This document shows positions 7,678-15,739 of a stretch of 21,000 bases of DNA, in pieces. Position 1 is the stretch's first letter, and every line of letters starts with the position of its first letter. Position numbers and translations under genes: made by a program. The stretch lies in NCBI GenBank assembly GCA_905221605.1, contig CAJNDS010002086.1, positions 420,001 through 441,000 of the forward strand. Direction: 5' to 3'. The notes beneath the pieces were generated by a model that saw nothing but the letters and a program-made list of their open reading frames with translations, did not search any database and was not told where the DNA came from. The stretch comes from Symbiodinium natans (lineage: Eukaryota > Sar > Dinophyceae > Suessiales > Symbiodiniaceae).

Positions 7678-8029
7678 GACGTGAGTCGGACTGGGCTTCT
7701 GTTCTGAGCTTAGGCACGAGGCGGTTCTGAAGAGATTTCTGGGAAGCTGGAGTTGGGGAATATGTGGGAGCATGTGGGAACCTTCTTTCTTGCAGCACTA
7801 CATCGCTCCTGATTGTTGTGACTAGAACTCTACAGGCACTACCAAAAGGACACACATTGCCAGAGCCATCTCTCACGACACAAGAACCCGGGCTACGGGG
7901 CTCATGTATCTTCTACACATCCCGAGTCTCAGGGGGGGGCAAGCGTGCAACTGAGAAGGTGGAGCGCGAGCTCGAGTTCGAGCCCCCGGAGGCCAACGCC
8001 AAGCCAAGAGAGTCGCTTCTTATCAGTTT

Positions 8030-8081
8030 GGGGTTTAGGGTTTAGGGTTTAGGGTTTAGGGTTTAGGGTTTAGGGTTTAGG
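8030..8081 (+). repeat. Interstitial telomere-type array, TTTAGGG orientation
   Basis: Seven nearly perfect units. The next array with the same orientation follows after a 103-bp spacer that is open on both strands. Confidence 0.95.
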
Positions 8082-8184
8082 CGTTTCCGTTTTTACGCCC
8101 TTTGCCACCTCTTGGCCTCTGAGATCCCCCACCCCCTCCCAGAGTTTTGGCCCCACCTGGAGATTCGCCGAGTTGTTGGAGTCC

Positions 8185-8233
8185 AGGGTTTAGGGTTTAG
8201 GGTTTAGGGTTTAGGGTTTAGGGTTTAGGGTTT
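8185..8233 (+). repeat. Interstitial telomere-type array, TTTAGGG orientation
   Basis: About seven perfect units beginning abruptly after GAGTCCA and ending in TTTCAGGCC. Confidence 0.95.
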
Positions 8234-8350
8234 CAGGCCCTATGTCCTGGATGCAAATGAAGAGCCTAGGGGGTCGAAAAAGTGTGAGTTGGCCCATGAG
8301 GTGACGGGCTGTGGTATGGTTCTTGCAGATCACAACGGCAATTCAACCTT

Positions 8351-8454
8351 GGGGACGAAATGAACCCTAAAAGGGTTTATGGTTCATATACCTTGATAGG
8401 AGTTATAGTGGTAATGGGTATATGACCCCCAATTTTAGGGTTCATTTGGTCCCC
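8351..8454. mobile_element. Inverted-repeat element, family B, copy 2 (104 bp)
   Basis: This is the best-preserved family B copy. GGGGACGAAATGAACCCTAA faces the reverse complement of the right end, GGGGACCAAATGAACCCTAA, with one mismatch. It has the same orientation as the copy at 733-835. Confidence 0.75.
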
Positions 8455-8561
8455 GAGGAAGAAAAGGGAGCGCCGCTGGGAGGGACTTTTGCCAGAGAGG
8501 CAGGCTGAGCCCCAGAACTGCAACCGTGTCATCCCAACCCCTAGGCTCCAAGCCTATAATC

Positions 8562-8661
8562 CTTACTGGCTCAAAACCCAACTTTTCAACTTTTGGGCTT
8601 CTTATGAGGTAGTTTATTCTGAAAGTTTCAACTTTATTTCCTGGGTTTTTGGGCCAGTAAG
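8562..8661 (+). mobile_element. Inverted-repeat element, family D, copy 2 (100 bp), with 4-bp target duplication
   Basis: Same orientation as copy 1 and about 96% identical, with three substitutions and one missing T. Flanked by AATC on both sides (8558-8561 and 8662-8665). The different but again exactly duplicated 4-mer confirms real transposition. Confidence 0.85.
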
Positions 8662-8810
8662 AATCTCAGTTGGCACAAGTACAATCCAGGCATACCACAG
8701 CAATCTGAAAACTAAGCATGTGATAAATATCACCATATGACCGACCGTCTCATAATATGGCAATGCGACTATACAGCAATATAACTACATATTGACACTG
8801 TAATAATCTC

Positions 8811-8836
8811 CAAACCCGAAACCCTAAACCCTAAAT
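8811..8836 (-). repeat. Short telomere-type array, CCCTAAA orientation
   Basis: Three units with one CCCGAAA variant. Confidence 0.85.
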
Positions 8837-8903
8837 TCGAGTCAACATTCAGGAATTCAAGCAGAATTCAAGGATGGCGAGCCCCTGCCGAGGGACCATG
8901 TGA

Positions 8904-9113
8904 CTTCGCTGGCATGAGCTGAGGCCTAGGCTCCAAGGCGTGCCAGACAATGACGAGATGATGACAGCGGAAGGGCACGTGAATGACCGGAGACAGCACT
9001 GGGCAGACACCTGGGCAAAGGGAAGAGCTAATGAAAGGGCGGAGCACAGATGGTGCAGGGGCAAAGAGGATGAATCCCATGGGGGGAGAAATGGCAGAGT
9101 AATAGGGGATTAG
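8904..9113 (+). CDS. Unidentified hydrophilic open frame
   Basis: Open from TGA at 8901-8903 to TAG at 9111-9113, 69 codons. It is rich in Arg, Glu, His and Trp: GVPDNDEMMTAEGHVNDRRQ, then HWADTWAKGRANERAEHRW. The composition looks like a nucleic-acid-associated or mobile-element protein fragment, but no motif is diagnostic. The antisense frames (8849-9116) are Leu/Pro/Ser-rich and read like shadows. Confidence 0.25.
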   Translation, partial: LRWHELRPRLQGVPDNDEMMTAEGHVNDRRQHWADTWAKGRANERAEHRWCRGKEDESHGGRNGRVIGD

Positions 9114-9393
9114 CACACTACCTGAACTTTGTATAGGGCTCTGGGGTCAACCATTTCTCTCCTGCCCCGTGCGACCTGAACGCCCACCACCTCAGAAGAT
9201 GGCGATGTATGGTGTTGAGGAGAAGTACTGACATGTCCTGGGTATGTTTCACTAGCCAATGAGCCTTTCACCAGTTAGCAAACAGTGAGTGTTGAGTAGT
9301 ATCACCAGCATGCCTGTGGCCACATGTGCTGCAGAGCCGATTTGAGACTATTGAACCTGTGTGCCTCGCCTGGCTTGTCCGAGTGTGAGCGAT
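9114..9393. other. No gene or repeat recognised
   Basis: Only short frames without motifs. No inverted repeats or telomeric units were seen. Confidence 0.4.
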
Positions 9394-9581
9394 TAAACCC
9401 TAAACCCTAAACCATTGGAGGACGCCAGCGAGCCTTCCTTGGACCTGGAGTTGGTCACTCGGACATGTCTTGACGTGCGCGAGAGGGGGCAAGGGGGCCG
9501 CGAGGGGCTTAGGGTTTAGGGTTTAGGGCCGTTTAGGGTTTAGGGTTTAGGGTTTAGGGTTTAGGGTTTAGGGTTTAGGGT
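9394..9581. repeat. Inverted pair of telomeric arrays around a spacer of about 95 bp
   Basis: CCCTAAA units (9394-9413) face a TTTAGGG array (9508-9581) that is broken once by GCCG. The plus frame of the spacer reads LEDASEPSLDLELVTRTCLD and on to REGL before entering the array. This is one of the more protein-like spacers and may be an internal exon. Confidence 0.9.
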
Positions 9582-9998
9582 CTACTTGGGCTTAGGGCTT
9601 CAGGGAGGACTTCCCAGGAGGGCACCTTTGAAGGGATACAAGATGCCTGCAAGAAGGGTTTTCGGGACCTTCAAGGCCTTGAAACTCCTGAGGTGAAGGA
9701 AGATTTCGGGGCTTCAGGTTCTTAGCTTGAGGCGTTTGGTCTTCAAGACCCGTGCGCCAAGGCCTTTTTATGTGATGCTCCTGTGAGAAATGGGGATGGA
9801 CTCATCAGAGCACTCGTTGCGTTCAGTTGCGCTGGTCCTATGCCCATGATGGCCTTGAATGTGGGGCCTTATCGTAAACGCCAGTCTTGTCAGGAAGGGG
9901 ATCCGGGGTTAGCATGAATGCTCAGTCTTCCATTCTTGCCCTTAAGGCCCAGATGCCCCTAAGTTGCGGGTCCAGCCTGAAAGTTGAATCTTGAAGGC
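9582..9998. other. No supported gene
   Basis: Unique-looking sequence with short frames only. No motif, inverted-repeat element or array. Confidence 0.4.
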
Positions 9999-10193
9999 TT
10001 AAACCCTAAACCCAAAACCCTGAACAGTCCCGTCTGTCAGGATGACGTCACTGCCTTGGCATTAGCCCCTTTGGGTGGCGACTTCTTGCAAGGACCGGGC
10101 TTGATGCAAAGCTCGCCAGGTAGTTTCTAGGGTTTAGGGTTTTGGGTTTAGGGTTTAGGGTTTAGGGTTTAGGGTTAGGGTTTAGGGTTTAGG
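9999..10193. repeat. Inverted pair of telomeric arrays around a spacer of about 105 bp
   Basis: Three CCCTAAA/CCCAAAA units (9999-10024) face a TTTAGGG array (10128-10193) that includes TTTTGGG and TTAGGG variants. In the spacer an acceptor-like CTGTCAG ends at 10040. The plus frame after it reads DDVTALALAPLGGDFLQGPG, which resembles the strand-turn-strand of a WD40 blade. The stop codon is the TAG at 10128-10130 at the array edge. Confidence 0.9.
10041..10092 (+). CDS. Possible WD40-like micro-exon between telomeric arrays
   Basis: The short frame DDVTALALAPLGGDFLQ fits the D-x-V-x-x-L-A-x-x-P-x-G pattern that opens a WD40 repeat. It follows an AG|G acceptor-like site. No second blade was found within the window. 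The match is by eye on 17 residues. Confidence 0.2.
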
Positions 10194-10869
10194 CTTCTTC
10201 AGCCCATGCTTCAGGGCCCGAGGAAGTGCATCAAAGTTCGTGGTTTCGGCCTTGGCTTCGTTTAGAGGTAGCCACAAAAGACAGCACGCCCTTCTCGGAA
10301 CATGCATGCAGCAAAACCCAGTCCTCGAACTGCTTTGACTGCCTTGCAGGATTCCCTCCCAAAACCGCTCGTCGATCGAAGCATGCTCTTTCTGGAATAT
10401 CAGCCATCGCGGCGCTCCGCTAGTTGATTTGGCCGCCATGCTGTACTATGCCTATCTGAAAAGTCACCTCAACATGCCCTCGGCGGGTGAGGTATAACAG
10501 GGAGCTCCCGCGCGGAAAGTGTATAAGGGCTGAAAGCTAGGGGCCAGGGGCCTATGCAACCGCACTAAACCTCCTTGAGGGGTCAGGGTCTCTAGGGTGT
10601 AGGCTTCAGGATGTGAGGGTTGGGGTGGGGGGGGGGGGTAGTTTGAGGGGGGAGGGATTATCGAGATAAGCAGTTGAAACTGCAGCTCTACAGCCGCGTC
10701 CTCAGGATGAACTTGTGATGATCGTGTTTTGGTGCTCTCTGCCCGGAAGGCTTCCCTGTGACGCTGGGCTGGAGGAAGAGGCGCGCGGCGAGTAGGTGGT
10801 TTGTGCTGCGGTTGCTGTTTCGGGCTTGTGCATTCGGCATTGAAGGACGAAGTGTGCTGTCGTCCCAGC
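10194..10869. other. Ambiguous region with long but motif-free frames
   Basis: The longest frame is 135 codons on the minus strand (10464-10871), Pro/Gln/Ser-rich and partly made of the poly-G/poly-C tract near 10620-10640. An 85-codon minus frame (10182-10439, including LNEAKAETTNFDALPRALKH) and a 65-codon plus frame overlap each other. No domain supports any of them. Confidence 0.3.
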
Positions 10870-10890
10870 AAACCCTAAACCCTAAACCCC
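10870..10890 (-). repeat. Short telomere-type array, CCCTAAA orientation
   Basis: Two to three units followed by CCCCGAAAC. Confidence 0.8.
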
Positions 10891-10978
10891 GAAACATCCC
10901 AAAACCTAAGTGGCTACTACAGCGCAGCTTGGTCATCAGATCGATCCTTAGCTTACTGGGAGTGTAGAATCTCGCAGT

Positions 10979-11073
10979 TTATATATATATATATATATAT
11001 ATATTTATTTATTTATTTATTTATTGTTATATTATTGTATTTTATTGTACAGATGTAGATATATATATATAAT

Positions 11074-11110
<37 letters not shown>

Positions 11111-11135
11111 ATATATACATATATACATATGTATA
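10979..11135. repeat. AT and TTTA microsatellite cluster
   Basis: An (AT)n run of about 24 bp is followed by five TTTA units, then by ATAT runs interrupted by GTAGAT, AATGAAT and CACATAC. It explains the Ile/Tyr-rich frames covering it. Confidence 0.9.
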
Positions 11136-11250
11136 TCATCATCAAATTCAAGGCATCAGTCCCTGAAAATGGCTGTGCAAGTTCAAAGCCTCTTGAGGGA
11201 GAGCATGTTCAACGGTGCACCCGCATCCTCTTCAAGAGGTTCGGTTTATG

Positions 11251-11318
11251 TAGGGTTTAGGGTTTAGGGTTTAGGGTTAAAGTTTAGGGTTTAGGGTTTA
11301 GGGTTTAAGGTTTAGGGT
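11251..11318 (+). repeat. Interstitial telomere-type array, TTTAGGG orientation
   Basis: Nine units with two degenerate joints (GGTTAAAG and TTTAAGG). Confidence 0.9.
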
Positions 11319-11429
11319 GAAGCACAGGCGGGCGGACGAATTGCGACGACATGGGAAGGCCAGAAGGGCAATCCGAGAGAGTGGCGGCATTTGGGACAGG
11401 TGTTTGACACAAAGTTGCACCCCCAACTC

Positions 11430-11463
11430 CCCCCCCCCCCCCCCAAAAAAAAAAAAAAAAAAG
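11430..11463. repeat. Homopolymer junction, a C run followed by an A run
   Basis: About 17 C are followed directly by about 19 A. Frames crossing it (11298-11626 and 11317-11562) are Phe/Gly or Pro/Lys artefacts. Exact lengths are uncertain because sequencing errors are common here. Confidence 0.85.
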
Positions 11464-11513
11464 AAAGCCCTTGTCCATGCGACGCCCATGGGTTTACCCT
11501 CAGTTGGTAGAGG

Positions 11514-11696
11514 GTGCGCTTCATATATGCGCCCTTCCGGAGGTGGGAAACCACTGGTATAGGGCGTGGTGTGCTCTCAGTTCTCTCCGCTCTGCGAAAT
11601 GTGAGCCTACGCGGATACGGCAGCATTTGCCAGAGTTTTCAAACAGTGAGCGTGTTGCAAGAAATTCTTTGGGCGGGAGAGCAGACATGTCAGTAA
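11514..11696 (+). CDS. Unidentified open frame
   Basis: A 60-codon frame ends in SFQTVSVLQEILWAGEQTCQ. A 125-codon frame (11471-11848) in another register overlaps and runs into the next inverted-repeat element. Neither shows a recognised domain. Confidence 0.15.
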   Translation: MRFIYAPFRRWETTGIGRGVLSVLSALRNVSLRGYGSICQSFQTVSVLQEILWAGEQTCQ

Positions 11697-11818
11697 GGCC
11701 TGTTCTGTTACGTAGAAGCACTCAGGCAGCCTATGACTCAGGCAATTGCAAGCATTCGGTGATCGGCCGCTTCAGTCTGCAAGTTCAAAAACAGTTCAGC
11801 AGTTCAACGCAGTATAGC

Positions 11819-11924
11819 CTACAAGGCGGGGCCCCCTTAGTATACTAACTGTACTTAAGGATCCTTATAACCCAATTTAGGGCTGTTATGACTCTACTTT
11901 TAACTAGGGGGCCCCAACTTGTAG
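11819..11924. mobile_element. Small inverted-repeat element (106 bp), single copy here
   Basis: CTACAAGGCGGGGCCCCCT at the left matches the reverse complement of the right end, CTACAAGTTGGGGCCCCCT, with two mismatches in 19. The interior contains TTAAGGATCCTTATA, sharing the AAGGATCCTT core of family A despite unrelated ends. Confidence 0.6.
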
Positions 11925-12086
11925 TTGCTTTTGCAAGAAGACCTGGAGCCCTATACCATTCTCGCCAGGAAAGCGGCAGCTTCTGCGAGAAGGACGGCCA
12001 GGCGGGACACCGAATCCTTGTTTTCATGGCCTATCGGGTACAATTCCCTCGGTTCCTCACTGACGAATTACGCACCCAGACCCTAA
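11925..12086 (+). CDS. Unidentified open segment ended by a telomeric repeat
   Basis: Open from the TAG at the edge of the inverted-repeat element to the TAA of the first CCCTAAA unit, about 53 codons. It includes LLLQEDLEPYTILARKAAAS and then ARRTARRDTESLFSWPIG. It is helical and basic and plausibly coding, but unrecognised. A 70-codon ATG frame (11888-12100) overlaps in another register. Confidence 0.2.
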   Translation: MLLQEDLEPYTILARKAAASARRTARRDTESLFSWPIGYNSLGSSLTNYAPRP

Positions 12087-12121
12087 ACCCCAAACCCTGA
12101 CCCCCAAACCCTAAACCCTAT
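12080..12121 (-). repeat. Telomere-type array, CCCTAAA orientation, mixed variants
   Basis: Units CCCTAAAC, CCCAAAC, CCCTGAC and CCCCCAAAC precede two perfect heptamers. Confidence 0.85.
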
Positions 12122-12185
12122 AGTCTATCCAGAGCCCCTGATCTCAAAGTCCCGAGATCCCATGAATGAGAGATTCGATGTCTGA

Positions 12186-12344
12186 GTGGTTTTGAAGTTT
12201 TCGGCCCTAGGGCTGCTGGCCAGAGCAAAAAGGAGCAAAGTGCAAGACAACGTACGCAGTCAGCCTGGCCAACTGCTGGCAAACGTGGCGAAGCTTGCGG
12301 CTAAGCCTCTGTATCAGCACTGTATCCAACTTTTCATGCCATAG
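12186..12344 (+). CDS. Unidentified open segment
   Basis: Open from TGA at 12183-12185 to TAG at 12342-12344, 52 codons. It includes LARAKRSKVQDNVRSQPGQL and then LANVAKLAAKPLYQHCIQLF. There is no ATG near the beginning and no domain. Confidence 0.2.
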   Translation: MVLKFSALGLLARAKRSKVQDNVRSQPGQLLANVAKLAAKPLYQHCIQLFMP

Positions 12345-12821
12345 CTAAGCCGAAAAGCGGCCTGGGCTTGAAGGCACAAGACCTGTAGCAGGATGCTATC
12401 CGCCCGAATAATTATACCGAGTTATTCACAGCCTGTGTGAGTAGGGACACGGTGCAAAATCAGTGCGTCTGACCAGTCTCTTCAAGCTCCTAGCAATTGA
12501 GCCGTGCATACATGAGGTTCATCGGAACTGGGATGAAGCACGCACGTAACAGGCAAAGCACAAGGCCTACCCAAGCATCACAACAATTAGACGCGGTACA
12601 AATACTGAAATGTACTGTTGTTGTTCAATCAAAAATCAGCTTGAAAAGCAAAACCCACTGAAGCCTGTTCAGGGTCATTCAAATTTTTTTCCTGAAAGAA
12701 CGACATACAGGAAAACTTGCCAGAAATTGCCTGTGCAGGAGAAGTTCCCAAACCAAAGCAACAGCTCCTGAACCCCAGTTTCACTTGAGGATAGTTCACG
12801 AAGTGCGGCTTTTCATTTTTG
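12345..12821. other. No supported gene
   Basis: Unique-looking sequence. The only long frame reaching it (minus, 12629-13015) is Gly/Trp/Val-rich because it reads through the C-rich tract. No arrays or inverted-repeat elements were recognised. Confidence 0.4.
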
Positions 12822-13017
12822 GGGGGGGGGGGGGGGGCAACCACCCACCCCCCCCCCACCCGCCCGGAACGGAGGTCACCACCCACCCCACCCCACCCAC
12901 CCACACCCCAAACCACCCACCCCCCCACCCACACCCACCCCCCCACCCCGCCCCACCCCCCCCCCCACCCCCCCCCCCCTCCCCCGACCACCCCCCCCCC
13001 CCCCCCTACGCACATCC
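12822..13017. repeat. Extreme C-rich tract (CCACCC-type) headed by a poly-G run
   Basis: A run of about 17 G (12822-12838) turns directly into nearly 180 bp of C with scattered A, T and G, mostly CCACCC and CACCCC units. The minus strand is therefore a long G-rich strand. The G head can pair with the following C runs, so a hairpin, G-quadruplex or i-motif is plausible. The Pro/His and Gly frames over it are artefacts. Confidence 0.9.
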
Positions 13018-13274
13018 CCTCAATTTCATTTCAACATAATTCGAATTCACCAAAAGGACTTGAAATTCAATGAAAATTAGGCCCAACTAGTTCAAGATCA
13101 TTAAAAGCAATCAAAATATCAATTACAACGATAAAAGATACACAAAAATAGAATTTTCGTTGCTGTGCAATTGTTTTTTTTCACCATTTTCAATTGAAAA
13201 TATTGACAAAGTGACTAAATACTGAAATCACTTGTTCCATTTTTCCAAGAGGTGCTCCGAGAGGTCATGAGAGC
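13018..13274. other. AT-rich unique stretch without gene
   Basis: Markedly AT-rich, with repeated CAATTG/GAAATTCAA-like words. No frame of note. Confidence 0.4.
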
Positions 13275-13334
13275 GTTTAGGGTTTAGGGTTTATAAAGGT
13301 TTAAGAACCCTGAACCCTAAACCCTGAACCCTAA
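13275..13334. repeat. Head-to-head telomeric arrays with an 11-bp junction
   Basis: TTTAGGG units (13275-13293) are followed within a dozen bases by CCCTGAA/CCCTAAA units (13306-13334), forming a near-palindrome. Confidence 0.85.
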
Positions 13335-13347
13335 TGTGGGTGATGAG

Positions 13348-13491
13348 ATGAAGATTAGAAAGTACGAGCTCAAATCGGACTCGAAATCGCCCTGCGATGT
13401 GGATTCGCCCCAGCTGTGCAGGAGGGAAAAAAACCTCCTTGCCTGTCTGTGTGAGCGCGAGAGTCGAAATCCCAAGAAGCAAAAAACCTAG
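13348..13491 (+). CDS. Unidentified small open frame between arrays
   Basis: ATG 13348 to TAG 13489-13491, 47 codons. It is strongly charged with a Cys-rich middle: MKIRKYELKSDSKSPCDVDS, then LCRREKNLLACLCERESR. The minus-strand rival (13291-13482) runs into the arrays at both ends and looks like a shadow. Confidence 0.22.
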   Translation: MKIRKYELKSDSKSPCDVDSPQLCRREKNLLACLCERESRNPKKQKT

Positions 13492-13494
13492 ACC

Positions 13495-13702
13495 TTAAAC
13501 CCTAAACCCTAAACCCTAAACCCTTATAAACCCTAAACCCTAAACCTCAAGCCAGATAGGCCGGGCCTCCTGCTCCCGCGGAGCCTGCGCTGGCGCCAGT
13601 GCCTGCAGAGCAGCCGGAGCTCCCTGGACAAAACGTGCGCTCGTAGGGCTGCACTTCCTAGGGCACCATAGGGTTTAGGGTTTAGGGTTTCGGGTTGAGG
13701 GT
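13495..13702. repeat. Inverted pair of telomeric arrays around a spacer of about 120 bp
   Basis: CCCTAAA units (13495-13548, one extended to CCCTTATAAA) face TTTAGGG units (13669-13702). The GC-rich spacer has a plus frame after an acceptor-like GATAG|G. It reads AGPPAPAEPALAPVPAEQPE, a Pro/Ala/Glu linker-like sequence, and ends at TAG near 13645. Confidence 0.88.
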
Positions 13703-14060
13703 TCCTTAGGCAAGAGGGCCCTTAGTTTGTATAGGGTATGTAAGGGGTACATAGGGGGCACCCTTCGAAGGGCCCATACGGGTCGGGTAAAGCGCTCAAA
13801 GGTTCAGGATCTGTTTTTGAGCTCTAGGGCGCTTATACAGCAGTCTTCTCAGGCGATCGAGTGTAGTTGCGAGAGGGGACTGAGATGTTCAGAAGTTTAG
13901 GCTGAGAAAGAGTCAACATGGCGAAATGTGCTCCTGCCTCCAACAACGGCAATGTTGACTGGCCGGGCTTCATGTTTTTCCTATTTGTGCATGGGGTGGC
14001 ACCCATCTACAAAGTCATGGGGTTGGGTTTTCGCAAGCATGCGCTGGCTGCAAATTGAAG

Positions 14061-14155
14061 GTATCAAGTCTGCATCGGCGCAAACAGGCAACCTTCAAGT
14101 CTGCATAGGCCCAAGCAGAAAACTCAGGGCATCAAGTTTGCATCTGCCCAAAACT
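14061..14155 (+). repeat. Three imperfect tandem repeats, period about 32-36 bp
   Basis: Units start at about 14061, 14093 and 14129 and share ATCAAGTCTGCATCGGC-CAA-type sequence. They lie within an 81-codon frame (13928-14173), which has no known domain. Confidence 0.55.
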
Positions 14156-14341
14156 TACTTCGCCTTCAGTTGAACTTTACACTTTTTGGGTTTCCTTATT
14201 TAGTAGGAATAATAAAGTTTAACCTTGTTTTCCCCTTGGTTATTGGAGAAGTCAGAAAAAGGAAACTCAAGGCATCAATCTCAAAAAGTAAACTCAAGGA
14301 CTCAGGCCGCCACCCTCCACCCAGCTTTGCAAACGCACACT

Positions 14342-14386
14342 GGTTTAGGGTTTAGGGTTTAGGGTTCAGGGTTTAGGGTTTAGGGC
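14342..14386 (+). repeat. Interstitial telomere-type array, TTTAGGG orientation
   Basis: Six units, one TTCAGGG variant. Confidence 0.92.
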
Positions 14387-14694
14387 TTCTTGTACTGCGC
14401 GGATGTTACAGTGAGATCCCTGATGTGAGGTCTGGCCCTGAGATTTCTATCGCCGACGGTGAGCCTCCCAAGGACGGCCGTCGCTGAGCAAACGCCATCT
14501 AGCGAATGGTTGTGTCGGTTGTGTTCTCTATCAGGTACGTTGCCATCTTCAAAAAAGTCGCAAACAAGCCTCGAAGAGTGCACAATCCTTCCTTAGGGGG
14601 GGGGGGGGGCTAGTATTTTCTTTGAGTCCTTCAAGCCACAAACCAGGTTTCAAACTTGTTGTCATGGCACATGCGTCTTCAACTCCTGCTTTAG

Positions 14695-14766
14695 GAGGCC
14701 ATGGACAGTTTTCTCCGAGACCTGCGGCGTGCCAGTCGACCCCAGCTGCACGCCCAGAAAGGTTGA
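14695..14766 (+). CDS. Short exon-like segment after CTCCTGCTTTAG
   Basis: A good pyrimidine-rich acceptor ending in TTTAG|GAG (AG at 14693-14694) opens the frame EAMDSFLRDLRRASRPQLHA, which ends at TGA 14764-14766. A 129-codon minus frame (14549-14938) covers the same bases, so the strand is uncertain. Confidence 0.22.
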   Translation, partial: EAMDSFLRDLRRASRPQLHAQKG

Positions 14767-14894
14767 GTGGCTTAGTTGTTTGAGGCTTTAAACCGGGGGC
14801 TATAACAAGACTTGTAAGTAGAACGCGGACCGTATCAAGCACTGAAGCACTGTCTAAAATCTGACTTCTACGCCCCAAGCGGTGTGCCGAGCAA

Positions 14895-15124
14895 ATGTCA
14901 GCCGGGCAAGGCGGGGCAGCCATGACTCTGCGATTCACTCCTTCGACACGCTGCAGAGGCAGTTCAGATCAGTTCAGGGTTGAGCTTGCGAAGGACACGC
15001 ATGGAACGTCCTGGGATGCTCGGCCGTACAGAAATGTTTGCCTAGGAGGTCGCCGGCGCAATATCCAGCACGCTCCTATGGCCCCCGGAACAGGATCAAC
15101 CAAGGCTACAGTCTTGTACGTATT
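14895..15124 (+). CDS. Unidentified open frame running into the family A element
   Basis: An ATG frame including MTLRFTPSTRCRGSSDQFRV continues for about 75 codons and takes its last residues and stop from the inverted-repeat element at 15125. If coding, the element has replaced its C-terminus. No domain is recognised. Confidence 0.18.
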
Positions 15125-15234
15125 CCCAGATCTTCCAAAACCCCTTAATTAAGGTATATAACTTAATTCCTAATAAGGATCCTTAGTATAAATTAGGGCA
15201 TCTTCTTTAATTAAGGGATCTTGGAAGATCTGGG
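15125..15234. mobile_element. Palindromic inverted-repeat element, family A, copy 2 (110 bp)
   Basis: Starts CCCAGATCTTCCAAAACCCC and ends GGAAGATCTGGG. It is inverted relative to the copy at 5844 and differs at about ten positions. Differences within the arms (for example GGGATC against GGGGTT) make this copy a less perfect hairpin. TT flanks both ends. Confidence 0.8.
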
Positions 15235-15739
15235 TTCATACAGTTACGAAAGGAACCGAGTCGGGTGAAGGGCTGACATTTGTGCAGGCAAGGTCTCGTG
15301 GTGAGCTTGGTACTTTGGCCTTGGTGTGGGGTGGGCAGGACCTGTACAGGAGACCTCAACCGGTCAGAATGGCAAGTGTGAAGCTATCGCACTCCCGGAC
15401 TGTTCCTTAGTACACCAAGTTACTAAGAATGATAACTTGTGCTGCCCCGGGAGCTAGTAGGGCGTGGCCCTGTCGGCGCAAGCCAACTACGGCCAGCACT
15501 TTTTCAGCAGGCGGACACTGTGAACAGCAAGTGTCATCAGCAGCAAAGCAAGCGAACCGGGGACCAGTCCCGAACAAGCGGAGGATACACAGCAGCTGGC
15601 ACCGGCGATCGCTACCTTAGTGTAGTTCCCCGGACCCTAAACCTAAACCGACGCCATAGTTAACAACCTCCAGCACAGTTTCGGCAACATGTTTAGTGAC
15701 TCCTGCGTGGGCCTCGTTGTGTAGATGTTCTGGAAAAAA
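15235..15739. other. No confident gene
   Basis: Two overlapping plus frames (15429-15620 and 15439-15663) are open. One reads ASQLRPALFQQADTVNSKCH, Gln/Ser-rich, with no domain. A weak CCTAAACCTAAACC trace lies at 15635-15648. Confidence 0.35.

Noticed and set aside
7481-8585. TGGCTCA in family D ends as a relict dinoflagellate spliced leader
   Set aside because: Only seven bases match the spliced-leader 3' part (TTTTGGCTCAAG), and they lie in the terminal repeat of an element with its own target duplication. No relict leader was seen elsewhere.
10464-10871. 135-codon Pro-rich minus frame as a gene
   Set aside because: It depends on the G/C run near 10620-10640, starts beside a telomeric array and has no domain; left as ambiguous.
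11485-11560. tRNA-like box A (CCTCAGTTGGTAGAGG) suggesting a tRNA gene
   Set aside because: The D-arm fits, but there is no proper GGTTCGAATCC box B, the anticodon stem does not pair with a 7-base loop, and no acceptor stem closes. At best it is a tRNA-derived relic.
12629-13073. Gly- or Pro/His-rich proteins read across the C-rich tract
   Set aside because: The frames are open only because the DNA is almost pure C or G.
13716-13775. 60-bp inverted repeat GGGCCCTTAG...CGAAGGGCCC as another element
   Set aside because: Only about eight bases match at each end and half of these are palindromic by themselves.
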